Below are positions 35,131 through 46,255 of a DNA stretch of 64,000 nt, one piece after another. Position numbers and translations under genes: made by a program. The DNA comes from Sclerodactyla briareus (Eukaryota; Echinodermata; Holothuroidea; Dendrochirotida; Sclerodactylidae). Position 1 is the first letter of the stretch. Each line of letters starts with the position of its first letter. Under the pieces are notes generated by a model, which was not told the DNA's origin, did no database searches, and worked only from the letters and a program-made list of their open reading frames with translations. The stretch covers positions 62,001 to 126,000 of the forward strand of contig JAODTK010003499.1 in NCBI GenBank assembly GCA_026419785.1, given 5' to 3'.

Positions 35131-36625
35131 AAAGTATAGTATGGTTCTCCTTTTGTTTCCTACTGTGTGCTTATTCGGAGAACCGACTTTCAACAAAGTG
35201 GTAGTCATAGGTATAAAGCCATGATGTGTGTAAGTCATTCTATAATTTCAGTATTGGCCTATTTGGGTCTGCATTAGCGCAGGCAGTGCAATTCGCCGAA
35301 TTCGTGATAACAGGAATGCCATGCCTAATATTGGGCCGTGTAGAATAGAACGGGCCAATGGTGTCCAGCAAATGGTGTTTGGCAACTTTGTGTATTGGTC
35401 AGCCTAGTAACATAGTTTATGTGCCTGGCTCTATAAACAACACGCACACCACTGGTGGGAGCAAAGGCTAGGCTCGGCCTATTTTGTGAGTGGTAATCCT
35501 GGGTAGGCCTGTAGGGGCCATTGCATTGGTTGTTCTGTAAGTGTAAAATACAGAGCAGTGCTGCCGTAATGAGCACTTTAGACAGACAAGGAAGAGGTAG
35601 ACTAGCCATAAAGGCAGTGCCCTATTACCAATACCAAAAACAAACAACCCCGCACGACCGTAGAAGTCCAAGTATAGAAACGAATTCACCAGTATATCCA
35701 GCTTCAGTCCATCAGTAACGACAGCGGTCCTGGCCTAATTTACGGCTGGCTGTAACAGCGTAAGTCAAAACTTGGTAGGCCGCTACAAACGTTGTGCAGA
35801 GTATCAAAGTAGCGGAAAATCCTCTAAAATAGACCCGTGACGCGGGAGCAAAACCGCAAATAATGTGGGACGAAAACACTACAGGATGGATGGTGTAGTG
35901 TGTGATATTTAACGATAACTAAGGATTTTTGAAGGCAGGAAACGCGAGGATGGAAAGGCGAACTTCACTGCTGCACATCACGCACACTCTTTCTTCATGG
36001 GCGATGTCCGTAATTCATCAAGCTTGATCTGCGTCAAGAGAATAACAATTGCAGTCAACGTAGGCTAGGGTGATAGACAAACATTATCTATGTAATACTT
36101 CCAGGTCAATGTCCCCACCAACCATGGGTGAACATTCGAAATGTCCGAATCAGTTGCTTGTTCAATATCGCGTAACAGGTACCACGACACTACCATAGGA
36201 CAAGAGTTCTCGCCACAGAAGTTTCCCTGCAGAAAACAGTTTTTTTTTTCATTCAATTTTACACCACCTAATGAAAATATGCTATGCGCATTGATACCTG
36301 TTTCACTGATTTGCCGATTCAGTGTTGAGGACTGCAATATCTTGACATATCGGTAATGGAAATCGTGGAGACTTGTATCCAGTGAGTGTAAACATTGTTG
36401 TAGTGTGTATCTACATTTTGTACTCCTCTGCCTCGTGGAGCAACATCTTTTAGTCCATTTCATGGCGCGCCGTCTGATGAACTATACCTGAGAGCCTGTA
36501 AAACTCAATGATTGAATAGGCTGCAATGAAGAAATTGCACAATTCATATACAACTCTATATCCTCTGAATTGTCAAAAATGAAGAAAAAATATTGAAGGA
36601 CTCATCAAGAGGACTATGCTGAAAA
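35131..36625. other. No gene supported; one 132-codon minus open frame
   Basis: Upstream of the LINE there is no clear repeat boundary. On the minus strand 36463-36065 is open for 132 codons, including QGNFCGENSCPMVVSWYLL, and ends at a stop. It has no recognised domain, no second copy in the window and no convincing splice sites, so I do not call it a gene. Confidence 0.35.
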
Positions 36626-36775
36626 AGCCTGAGTCCTGAGTCCGGACAGGTGAGTCCCGAGTCCGTGAGTCCGAGCCCTTGAAGGTGAGTCCGAGTCTAT
36701 TGAGCCTCAGGTCACGAGTCCGGAGTATGAATCTTTGAGTCCGGACTTGATTCCGAGTCCGGACTTGAGTAATAC
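36626..36775. repeat. Diverged (GAGTCCG)n minisatellite, right copy
   Basis: Repeated 'gagtccg' and 'gagtccgga' with interruptions. It resembles 31861-31945 and lies 4.7 kb away across the LINE. Confidence 0.7.
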
Positions 36776-37489
36776 AGCACTGTTACCGGGAACCTGCCGA
36801 ATTCCTGTTATGACTGCCGTACCATGGATAGGCAACATAACCGCGGGCTCTCTTTGTTAACGTCAGGTGAATTAGGATTCAACAAATAATCGACACTGTG
36901 CTGCTGTGTCGGTGACTTAGGGACAAAGGGCGACGTTGTGCCGAGGAGATTCGCAGGTCCTCGTGAAAATACTGTTATGAATAAGGGAGGGATGGACTGG
37001 CTTGTAAAAGATCTCGAGGGTCAAATGGGACTCTAGACCACCAATTCGTGCAAATCCTTTAATGATATCGAGAAGTCAGAGCGGAACTTTTTCGATAGTT
37101 CGTCCCAAATGGTGACATATGCGTCACTTGGGGGCACTTGGCACAATGCCAGTGGCGTCTCCTAAATCGTAAATAAAACTTTTTTTTTTTTTCGTGGTAA
37201 ATTTAGGATTATTCGAACATTGTATCTGTACCATCTATAACATTTTTCGCTTGAATTAAGTGATTTTTTCGTACTCTTCATCGGTGATCACATAATCTTG
37301 CTATTCACTATTACGTTGTTTTGGGTAAACGTGCGTGACTCGTCGGTCCGTTGTGACTCCGTTTCTACACATCTCTAGTCGTCAGATATCCAAGCATTCG
37401 ATGCTAAAACTGTACACTCGAAAATACTTACCGGCCAAATGGCTCCATCGCTTCTTTTCATGCAACATTTGTCTTCTACTTTCATGCAG

Positions 37490-37588
37490 AACGATGTGTA
37501 CCGAAATGTCATAACGGCGCACAATGTGTCGCGGGGAGCTAGATGTGCATGCCTTGGATTGGTTATCGGGGCCGCAGCTTGCCAATCA
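37490..37588 (+). CDS. EGF-like module exon 1 (one frame slip)
   Basis: After the acceptor 'ctactttcatgcag' the exon reads RCVPKCHNGAQCVAGS and, one base on, RCACLGLVIGAAACQS. That is the complete six-Cys EGF pattern C-x3-C-x5-C-x5-C-x-C-x8-C. It begins in phase 1, usual for EGF exons; 'gtgagt' follows at 37589. The single slip near 37540 could be an assembly error. EGF modules mediate extracellular protein contacts. Two more such exons follow within 1.5 kb, so this is probably one multi-EGF gene. Confidence 0.6.
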
Positions 37589-38118
37589 GTGAGTCCCCGA
37601 AAATGTCCTGAGATAAATACGGGGTGCCGATGCCTTTCATGGTATTTAAGATCAATGACGAAGTCATCGTAGAGGATCAGCAACCTCGACCCGATGTTTT
37701 TGTAGTTTGGGTGTTCGCCAGAGAATCAGATGCTATTTCTCGGGCTGATCTATCCGCCTCTTACCTATTATCAATCTCAATTAGTTACTAGACTGTACGG
37801 GGGGATGTTGGTCCACCGTGACTGATCACCCGATTATAGTACCCGGGATATCTGTCGTGCCTTTGTCAATACCCAAGCTATGAAATCTGTGTTCCAAGAT
37901 ATACCGATACACGAATATTTATTGATTCTCACTCTCCAAAAAAAAAAGAAGAAAAAGGGAAAACAAATCGTGGACATTTAATTCATAACTAGAAGGAAGT
38001 ACATCTTATTTATTTTCCCCTTCATCATTCTCATACATGGCCGAGGTGGGGCATAAGATAAGTCTGGATAACATTGAATTGTTGTGTCCGTGGGCCTTTT
38101 CTTCTACTCCTCCACAAT

Positions 38119-38223
38119 CTGCAATAACGTGTCAAATGACGGACGATGTATTGCTCCCGATAAATGTCGGTGCCCGAACGGTACGGCGGAGCTACTGCAG
38201 TCATCGTATGGCGAATCTTGCTT
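38119..38223 (+). CDS. Probable EGF-like module exon 2
   Basis: Reads NDGRCIAPDKCRCPNGTA, which fits the EGF core G-x-C-I-A-P-x-x-C-x-C-P-x-G seen in MEGF, EGFL and WIF-type modules. An upstream Cys (CNNV) is present, the second Cys is replaced by Ser or shifted, and a possible sixth Cys (GESC) comes later than usual. A pyrimidine-rich tract precedes it ('cttttcttctactcctcc'), but no clean AG lies at the expected place. Its identity as a module is likely; the exon borders are not certain. Confidence 0.45.
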
Positions 38224-38925
38224 TGACGAGTAACACATACGTGAGCAAGAAAATTGCGCTATTGGAAAAAAACAGCAAATGAACTATGAAATGAGGATTC
38301 CCGAATGAAATTTGCGTGTTCGGTTTTAAGGGACACTTGCATGGATTCAATACGAAGGTCACTGTTAACACTCTGCCTAGTAGTCATTCCCTCCGCACAA
38401 TTTTGCAATGTGTAGGTCTCCAAGTACAAACGAGCTTGAATTGTATACTCCACAAAATCTTAGCTCGCCAAAGGGGTTGGTGAGTCGTATCCACGATTGA
38501 CTGCGAAAACGGACAGTGGCCTAAACCCTAAAAGTACAGGTAATAACGTCTTAAGGATAGCTAGTGGGGCTCTATGTGTGAGAATTGCGGTTGGAAAGAC
38601 GATATTCCAAAAATAACACAAGGAAAACACGACGAATGATTCCTAAAATAAAATATATGTATTAGCCAAATGGTAATCCGGAAGCGATACAAATAGGGCT
38701 ACGGACAGAAGTACAATAAAATAATAGAAAGACACTGATGAATATAATAAATCGTAAGCAGTATTCTCCCAACCTGCGGCGATCGTGCTTTTCTGGCAAG
38801 AATCCCGTGCGAGCATATGACACCTCCAACTGTTGTCGACCTCACACATGGTAAAAATTGGTTCTCATTAGCATTGTGAGGTACGAACGAGAATATATTT
38901 TTTATTTACATATTTTCTGTTTCAG

Positions 38926-39020
38926 CTCAATGTTTCTCGGATGTGAAAATGGTGGAGAATGCATACGGCCAGAGTATTGTAGATGCCCTCCCGCGTACAG
39001 AGGCAGCCGGTGTGAAATAG
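38926..39020 (+). CDS. EGF-like module exon 3 (one frame slip)
   Basis: Acceptor 'tattttctgtttcag' then AQCFS (with G from the previous exon), and one base out of step GCENGGECIRPEYCRCPPAY and RGSRCEI. All six Cys of an EGF module are present, including C-x-N-G-G-x-C and C-x-C. The start is phase 1 and the donor G|GTAGGT gives phase 1 at the end, the classic exchangeable EGF exon. Only one inserted base near 38940 would be needed for an intact frame. A donor four bases later (AG|GTATTA) is an alternative. Confidence 0.65.
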
Positions 39021-39994
39021 GTAGGTATTATTCCTTGCATGTGTGGGAGGAATGTGTGAACGTTTTTAGGAAGAATTATGCATGTGGGTTGCCTGCCTCA
39101 ATATACACAAAACATAAACCCGGTTGGTGAATATTCGCATGATATCACAGTACTGCACGCTTCTTGTCGATAAGAAAACAAAACCCAGATGTCAAATGAG
39201 GATAAACTTGCTTTAAACGAGTCGATACACCAGGAACAATTAATTTTAGGTGATTTTTTTTACACAATTGCATGTTAGCTAGGTATTCTAAGTCTTTTTC
39301 ACCATGTCATCGGTTGTTCCCAGCAGTAGGTCAAATGCAATCAGAAAGAACGGGTATATAAAACCCATTACTCGGTGGCAATTGTGACTTATTATTGCAC
39401 ATTCGCGACTTTTCAGTCGATATTGTAACTGTAGATATGACAAGGCACGCCGTCATTTTTTTTTTTGGCGCTCACTCCATTACTATAACAAATGCGAGTA
39501 CGAACCCGTCATATCAACCATTTTCAACTGCCGGGACAATTTACATTTCATAAGGTGTTTAGGTGAGTGTTACGTACGCATGTATACGGCTAACGCATTC
39601 TCCGTGCACTTGCTAATATGGCTGTACTCTGGCATAATTACATTACAAAGTTCAATATACGTTGTATTTCATTCAATTATATATAGGCTAGGAGTAGTTG
39701 CGATTGCGATGTTCATGAAGAAAAAATATTAAAAAAAATCGTGTAAGGCAGCAGCATATATTAGCGGATTCCCTCTATCGTCAATATCAAGTTTTGTAAT
39801 AAAACGGAACTATTTGAAATTGAATATACAAAACACACAGGCGATTTGACCATCAACAACTAGATTCATGCTACAGCTGTAGTTATGGAGCTGGCACGGT
39901 TTCAATTAACCATCAATGTCCATTTCACCATACATACGAAGGTATCGACGCAATTGCAATGTGGTCAGGTGGGCGATGTAGTGTGCAAAGTTAT
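39021..39994. other. Intron-like sequence, nothing recognised
   Basis: AT-rich, with short homopolymers; no repeat relation to the rest of the window and no credible exon seen. Confidence 0.4.
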
Positions 39995-39995
39995 A

Positions 39996-40427
39996 GTCTT
40001 GTGTTAAGACGTGATATTTCCTGATTTTCCGCTGGATTTATCCGGCACGCACCGCATCATTGCATTTCTGCAGTGCGCCACCATTTCTTCAGTCCGTCTA
40101 CTCGGTATCAACGTCTTGTTCAGATTTTAATTTGGCTTCCATATGGACTGCCCACCTACCACCAATGGATAGAGAACCCCTGCTTGAATATTTATATTGT
40201 GTCAATTGATGTTAGAACATAACAGCGTGGTTAACATAATCGACATCGAGGACTTACCGTTTAGGGCGTTTGACAATTTAAACATGGCTGAGAATAATAT
40301 CTTAAAAGAATCTTTACAACTTGAACAAGACGTTGATACAGAAGACTAATGGTGGCGCAGTGCAAAATGTAATGCAAGATAAAAGGCAGCAGGAAAATCG
40401 GAATATATCGACGTCTTAACACAAGAC
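39996..40427. mobile_element. Long-TIR MITE copy 1 (Tc1/mariner-like)
   Basis: Starts GTCTTGTGTTAAGACGTG and ends with its reverse complement CGTCTTAACACAAGAC. The inverted repeats extend about 130 bp per side ('ctgcagtgcgccaccatttc' on the left, 'aatggtggcgcagtg' on the right), so the element folds on itself. TA lies outside the left end; the right flank reads TC, so the TA duplication is not kept there. A second copy at 44424-44832 settles the borders. Confidence 0.75.
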
Positions 40428-40428
40428 T

Positions 40429-41764
40429 CGTAAATTTTATGGCGTTCAAAGCTACACAACCATTTTCCCCCATGGTTAGTGGATTCACCCATTTATGTAG
40501 GCCTAAACCTAACAGATGCAAGGGGGGGGCAGTATAATTCAGGAAGTGCTAATGATCGAAACACACATTATCATTCTATTCCTGGAGCACTTGAATAACA
40601 CGACTCAAAGAGCCGTACACAGGAGCAGGGCGAGTTGAGATAATTGACGCCTAATTTGAGGCTCAAGAACACCAATTATTGAAAGAAATTCACCCCATGG
40701 AGGAACAACTATTAGGTTTGAAGCATTCTCGTCTTGCAACCCCCAACGAATGGTGGAAAAATAGTTCACATGACGCCAAACGAAGAAAAAAAAACGACTC
40801 CTCGCCTATATCGGAGACTTATTTAGAATAAATCATCATCGTTGTAACGGTATACGTATCGATATCGATTCGTACTGGGATAATGGTTGATTTCGACTCA
40901 ATGCAAACGTCGCTGTTGCTTCTCGCTGGTCGCTCATTCCTCCTCTGGGTCGATTGCATTCTTAAGAAATGCCGATGTATTACTGTCTTCTATGAACACT
41001 CTAACACGTTTTTGTGTATCCCTTGGGCACGGAAGTCGTTGATTGTCCAATGGTTCCTTGCAGTGATTACGTTGCCTGCTGTGGGATGGAGTCGCTATAT
41101 CAGCCTTTTGCATGCAAAGGGTGAAAGCGATCACGTATGCATGATGTTATCTACTGTCGTCAAACACCTTCTTGCAAATAATATATATGAAATCCCACCC
41201 ATAAACTCAAATCGCCCTAAGTCCTCCATATTCCAAGCTAATCATTGATGTCTTACAAAAAAAAAAGTAACAGCATAGAGTTGCTTGGCGTGTTGGTTGT
41301 ATTGGGAACAGAAATGATTGCAACAACATGGATGGATTGAAACCATTCGGAGCCTAAGGTTCGACCGGCATATTTCCTCCTCAGTAAAATAACATCACAG
41401 GTATAATATAGCAACGAATATAAATAACTGTTGTGATCAAAGTCATAATACGTATATGTACAGACGAGGTGAATTAAGAGCATAATTGTCATTTCTTCTA
41501 AGAACCCATGCAAAATACCAATCTGTATTTTGGCGATCATTAGAACTCATCCACGCATGTTTCACTAAATGTTTCCTCTTCCTCTTTAAAATCATAATCG
41601 CTCGTCGTCCTACAGAGATAACACATTCCTCTGCAAATTCATTCTTGCGTGATACGTATCTCAAAGTTTTGTTTGATCCTCAATTGTTTCAGTCAGGTCT
41701 TTGACGTTAACGCCCTTGTAATATACCTTACTGCCCATACCCTTGCATTGACTTTGTGTTCCAG
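40429..41764. other. No supported gene; overlapping open frames on both strands
   Basis: A 121-codon plus frame (40883-41248) and a minus frame over 41134-40934 (RVFIEDSNTSAFLKNAIDP) cover the same bases. The minus frame is the more protein-like but has no recognised domain. Further minus frames over 41664-41253 are Lys/Arg-rich and likewise unassigned. Confidence 0.3.
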
Positions 41765-41932
41765 GATGGGCTGCCGAGCATGGGAACTCGTCCATCCATC
41801 CAAGCTCATCTGTTACAATTGACGCTGGATGACAACGTTCGAGGATCCTCGCATCTTCCTATTCATTACATTTTCCCCTCGGGAATAACGACGTCATCAG
41901 AGGGTCTCATGCATATTTCATTCGATGTTTAA
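41765..41932 (+). CDS. Candidate exon after a strong acceptor, unrecognised
   Basis: The acceptor 'gactttgtgttccag' is followed by an open frame DGLPSMGTRPSIQAHLLQLT, then LDDNVRGSSHLPIHYIFPSG and on to a stop after SFDV, about 55 codons. A second frame over the first 60 bases is also open. No donor is evident inside. It could be a terminal exon or a damaged internal exon of the plus-strand gene with the EGF modules. No domain recognised. Confidence 0.3.
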   Translation, partial: DGLPSMGTRPSIQAHLLQLTLDDNVRGSSHLPIHYIFPSGITTSSEGLMHISFDV

Positions 41933-42628
41933 CTCATTCCTGTACATTCTCGTGTACTGAGTGGCATCTGCTACGTTGTTTTTGGTATTGGTGTGTGTGC
42001 ACTTGTACATTTCAGTCACTGCATGCACTGAATGCCCATTTTCATTATAATTTCCTTCCATCGTGGCTAGAGCATACCCGACAGGTTTATGCAACAGAGA
42101 GTAACCAACGTTCGAGCGTGGCTCATCAACAGGTTCGTCTACGATCGGGGCCGAATTTGTGCGTGTGATTGATTGATTAACTCATTCAATGTTTACATTT
42201 CAACTCTGATATCAAAACATGACGGCAGTAGGTTAAACGCGGATAAACCTGGTCAGCTCACTCACTCAGCAAATCACCTTCAGGATGTCACCACGTATGA
42301 ATAACTGTGTGATACATTTCAATACTGAAACGATATAAAATACAATTACTTGTATATAGTGTCATAATGCTTCTGCTTGAGTAGAGTTAAGTTATGAGTG
42401 GAGTGCACACAATATGCATACTATCAGTGAAAATGTCTTCACGGTGTCAAGGTGGCTTCAAATATTCATCGTAATTCCTGCTTATCACTCCGTACTGCAG
42501 CAACTCATGTCTTAGAGGCTGGAGGGACATGGTCCTCATGCCAAAATGAAATAAAATGAAATGCGACATGCCATCTGCTGAGAACAGCCATTCTGAAAGT
42601 GATATGGGTCATTCGTAAACATTCCACG

Positions 42629-43386
42629 CCCTAAGTATGCAAACAAGTAGGTATTCTTGATAAAGTTTTCTACCCGACATATCACATGTATGATCTCGCT
42701 TCCGATTATTCCAATATTTGCAATTACAGTGTTCAACTTACTGGACACTAATTCAATCCAGTAGTCGAAAACTGTCTTTATCGTATACACATTGTTGTTA
42801 TTTGTGTGAAGGCACTGACAACACTTCATCAGGTGGTAGTATCCCTTGTTTCGTTCTGGAATTGAAATGTTACTCTCGTCTGGTTGAGGGTGGGATGCTG
42901 ACGAAACAGTGAGTTGATATAGCATCAATTGTGTAAGAAAAACACAGCCCATACATGATCTTCAGAACGTTAAATGTCACACCCAAAAGTTGCACGATAG
43001 GGTCGCCCTTAGTATGCAAACAACTAGGTATTCTTGATAAAGTTTCCTACCCGACATATTACATGTACGATCTCTGCTTCCGATTAATCCAATATTTAAT
43101 ATTATAGTGTTTAACATACAGGACACTATATTAAAGCAATTCAATCCAGTATTCGAAAACTGTCTTTATCGTATACACATTGTTGTTATTTGTGTGAAGG
43201 CAACAACACTTTACCAGGTGGTAGTATCCCTTGTTTTGTTCCGTAATTGGAATATCTCTCTCGTCAGGTTGTGGGATGCTGATGAAGCAGTTAGTTGACA
43301 TATCATTTAATTGTGTAAGAAAAACACAGCCCATACATGATCTTCAGAACGTTAAATGTCACACCCAAAAATTGCACGATAGGGTC
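42629..43386 (-). repeat. Tandem duplication, two units of ~377-381 bp
   Basis: Units begin at 'ccctaagtatgcaaacaag' (42629) and 'cccttagtatgcaaacaac' (43006). Both contain 'ttcgaaaactgtctttatcg'-type sequence, 'gtggtagtatcccttgttt' and 'gtgtaagaaaaacacagccc', and the second runs to about 43386. On the minus strand both hold open frames with the shared peptide LHTNNNNVYTIKTVF, preceded by MGCVFLTQL. Retention of one readable frame in both copies suggests, but does not prove, coding. No domain recognised. Confidence 0.7.
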
Positions 43387-44200
43387 GCTTATAATATTAG
43401 TTCCTTCAACTGAAACGATAGTAAATGGTTCCAATAGATTTAATATTATTCTCTGACTAAATGATACTCGCGTACAGGTGTACATTTTGATTATACAACG
43501 TGGTATGCAGGAGATTCGTCCCACTATTATTTGATACAATATAAACTATATTTCTCGATTGGTAATTCCTAACCGGTCTACAACAATGGTTATCCTGAAT
43601 GATGCAAAAAAAAGGGACATTATACGAAAGTCACCAACTCGCGATTAACACAATAAAGTTATGATCACCGTTGAAAAACTCCTATTCTTCATATAAAAGG
43701 TTGGGATTCTCTCGCATTGGCATCTTCGCAGTCCGACCGAGTTTTCTGAGTCATTGAAAGAATCTTACGCATTCTCACAAGGCACTGACATCAACCACGA
43801 TAATCGCCTGCATAGAGTCCCCTGACATACTGTTCATGAGGAATGATAATGTTCTTATCGATTAAGATATTCAAATCCACGTTTTACCTGACTGTTAAAT
43901 AGACATTATATAGTTTGTACCGCTTCTCAATTTGACTAATTTTCAATTTCTTCTCATTGACTGCCCAGTTCTGTTAAAATAATATATTTGACATATTGCC
44001 TTTGATGACATCAAACATTCACGATCCATCGTTCCTCTTATCATTTCAAGCAGGCCATATTAATTAACTGAAATAGGGGCAAATCGTGTTGTTCCACGTC
44101 ACAGATATGCATTTTCGTCAACTTTACCATACTCCGTCGGGATATGAAACAGACCTGCATACCCATCAACTCATGCACATTTCATTCTGGTCCCCTTCAG

Positions 44201-44319
44201 CGAAATGTCCTCGTGGATGCCCTTCTTCCATGACATGCGTCCGTGTGAACAGATGTGTTCCTATCTCTTTCGCCGGAGGTCATAATGGCCGCCAAGGGCA
44301 ATGGTCGTGGATCAGAAAG
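44201..44319 (+). CDS. Cys-rich exon of an unidentified gene
   Basis: Strong acceptor 'attctggtccccttcag' and strong donor AAAG|GTGAGT. The frame between them is open: KCPRGCPSSMTCVRVNRCVP, then ISFAGGHNGRQGQWSWIRK. Five Cys in the first 20 residues suggest a small disulfide-rich extracellular module, EGF-like in flavour but lacking a full pattern. It enters in phase 1 and leaves in phase 0, which matches the next exon at 45298. No frameshift is needed. Confidence 0.55.
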
Positions 44320-44423
44320 GTGAGTACAAAGTATCAGATATTGCTCTCTTGGGGAGGAGGAAGTGTCATCACGATTAACGACATCGGTATCAGAAATTGG
44401 AGCTCGACTCCGACACCGGAATA

Positions 44424-44832
44424 GTCTGTGTTAAGACGTTGATATATTCCTGATTTCCCGCTGGCTTTTATCCATCACGCACAGCCATTAATACATTTCT
44501 GCAGTGCGCCACCATTTCTGGAGTCCGTCTACTCTGTATCAACGTCTTGTCCAAATTGTAATTTCGCTTCCAATATTGAAAGCGGCCAACTACAGCAACG
44601 ATAGACAATAATGATTAGACCATACATCTTGGTCTACTTAACGACAATCGAGGCTCCCCCCATTTAGCTGTTTGACAATTTAAACATGGCGGAAAATAAT
44701 ATCTTTAAAGAATCCTTACAATTTGAACAAGACGTTGATGCAGAAGACTACTGGTGTCGGCAGTGTCCATGTAAATGCCGGATAAGATGCAGCAGGAAAA
44801 ATCGGGAATATATCGACGTCTTAACACAAGAC
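44424..44832. mobile_element. Long-TIR MITE copy 2 (Tc1/mariner-like), perfect TA flanks
   Basis: Starts GTCTGTGTTAAGACG and ends CGTCTTAACACAAGAC, with TA directly outside both ends (44422-44423, 44833-44834). Internal arms match copy 1 at 39996-40427, including 'gacaatttaaacatggc' and 'gaacaagacgttgat'. It lies within the intron between the exons at 44319 and 45298 and interrupts a GACACC-type repeat. Confidence 0.85.
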
Positions 44833-45297
44833 TAACAGCGGAATGGTCCGACACCAACACCCGATGTCCAGAAAACACTATTCGTTCCTATAACTGAACA
44901 TTTTTTTTTTTTAAGTGAAATTCCAATAACAGTATACTCTCTCTAGTAGGGTATCCCAAATTGAAGACTGAAAGATCAGATCATATGGCTCATATTTTGA
45001 TCCTCTGACACCAAGCTTATTGAACAGATCCATATGCTCAAATTGGAAAAAGAACATTTCCAACACCAACACCGCAGGACTTCGGTACCAACACCGACAC
45101 CAGGTCTATAATTGGGGCGACTCGAGCTCCAAGCTGCTCGTCCGGTCTTGGCAATCCGTCGTTAACAAATAACAGCAGTCTTCTTTTTTCAGCAGCGCCT
45201 ACTCATTTATAATACAATAGATCAGAAGTAACATTTCTGTTACCTCATTATGGACACAAGCTCAAATCTAAATACTCTTATACGTTTCCTTCCACAG

Positions 45298-45427
45298 GCG
45301 GAAAACCTGCTTTTCCCTATGGTACCATATAATCAACGAATACAAACGAGTTACATCAAACCAGTTAATACGAAACATTCAGATGAGCTGCGGGACCACT
45401 TGGCCGTCAAACTTGCAATTCCCAAAG
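45298..45427 (+). CDS. Second exon of the unidentified gene
   Basis: Acceptor 'tacgtttccttccacag' and donor CAAAG|GTATGT are both near consensus. The frame between is open: AENLLFPMVPYNQRIQTSYI, then KPVNTKHSDELRDHLAVKL and AIPK. It begins in phase 0, matching the end of 44201-44319, and ends in phase 1, matching the next exon. No domain recognised; the composition is that of a soluble, globular segment. Confidence 0.55.
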
Positions 45428-45522
45428 GTATGTATGTATTGTAGGTTCCCGGAGGGCGCATGTGACACAGACTAGAGCTTTATGCTGAATTTACCAGAAC
45501 AGTTGATCATTTTTTTTTTTAG

Positions 45523-45641
45523 GACTCAACATGTATTGGACGGAGTGGTTAGTTTGCTATCTGGGAGACTCGGTTCCATTCTTGGTCATCTCATACGCAT
45601 ACCGTGAATATGGTACCTGTTGCTTTCAAGCTGGCGATTAG
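45523..45641 (+). CDS. Third, possibly last, exon of the unidentified gene
   Basis: The acceptor 'gatcattttttttttag' joins the preceding exon in phase 1 to give a Gly codon, then LNMYWTEWLVCYLGDSVPFL, VISYAYREYGTCCFQAGD and TAG at 45639-45641. A different frame continues SMKKRCHGKQEYRHIWN to about 45705, so the stop could result from a 1-base error and the exon might run on. Aromatic- and Cys-rich; the LVCYLGDSVPFLVI stretch is hydrophobic. Identity unknown. Confidence 0.45.
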
Positions 45642-45788
45642 CATGAAAAAGCGGTGCCATGGAAAGCAGGAGTATAGGCACATTTGGAATTTGCACCAGC
45701 ACATTGAGGTACCACAAAGAGGCATTTATTTATTCCGGGTCACCCGCTGTCGGATACGCAGATAACGCGTATGCAGCATTTCGGGCCT

Positions 45789-46100
45789 TCACCCCGGCAG
45801 GCCTCGTTCACCTATAGAATCGATAACATCTTTCCAACAACACTCTCTTGTGGTCCAACATTTGATATCTAGTGTTTTTTGATTTGATAAACTCGATCCA
45901 TCAATAATGCTAAAACACCACATCGGCTGCGTCTTATCTGTTCGTATACATACTTCATTACATACATACATTGACCTATGATATGATGTACCTCCATGAG
46001 TTAATTTCTTTTCATCACTACCAGGCTTCGCGCCACAACATGTTTTTTTTTTTCTGGAGATAGGTACAAGTTCTATTTGGTATGCCTCACGTCGAACCAA
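45789..46100 (-). CDS. Unassigned Cys-rich minus-strand open frame
   Basis: About 100 codons ending CWTTRECCWKDVIDSIGERG before a stop, with further Cys in YVCNEVCIRTDK and KTCCGAKPGSDEKK. The Cys spacing fits no family I can name. It lies antisense between plus-strand exons and may be chance. Confidence 0.2.
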   Translation of the reverse strand: MVRREAYQIELVPISRKKKTCCGAKPGSDEKKLTHGGTSYHRSMYVCNEVCIRTDKTQPMWCFSIIDGSSLSNQKTLDIKCWTTRECCWKDVIDSIGERGLPG

Positions 46101-46255
46101 TCGAAATACAGATGGTTAACTTCAGTATTGCGATTTGCCTCTCATAATCAAGTGTTAAACAGCAAGTATATGTCCCTTGATGAATACTGTTTTCCCTGAA
46201 ATGTGAAGAGACCAAACATGACAAATCATCCTGTCTTTCTCTTTATCCTCCACAG

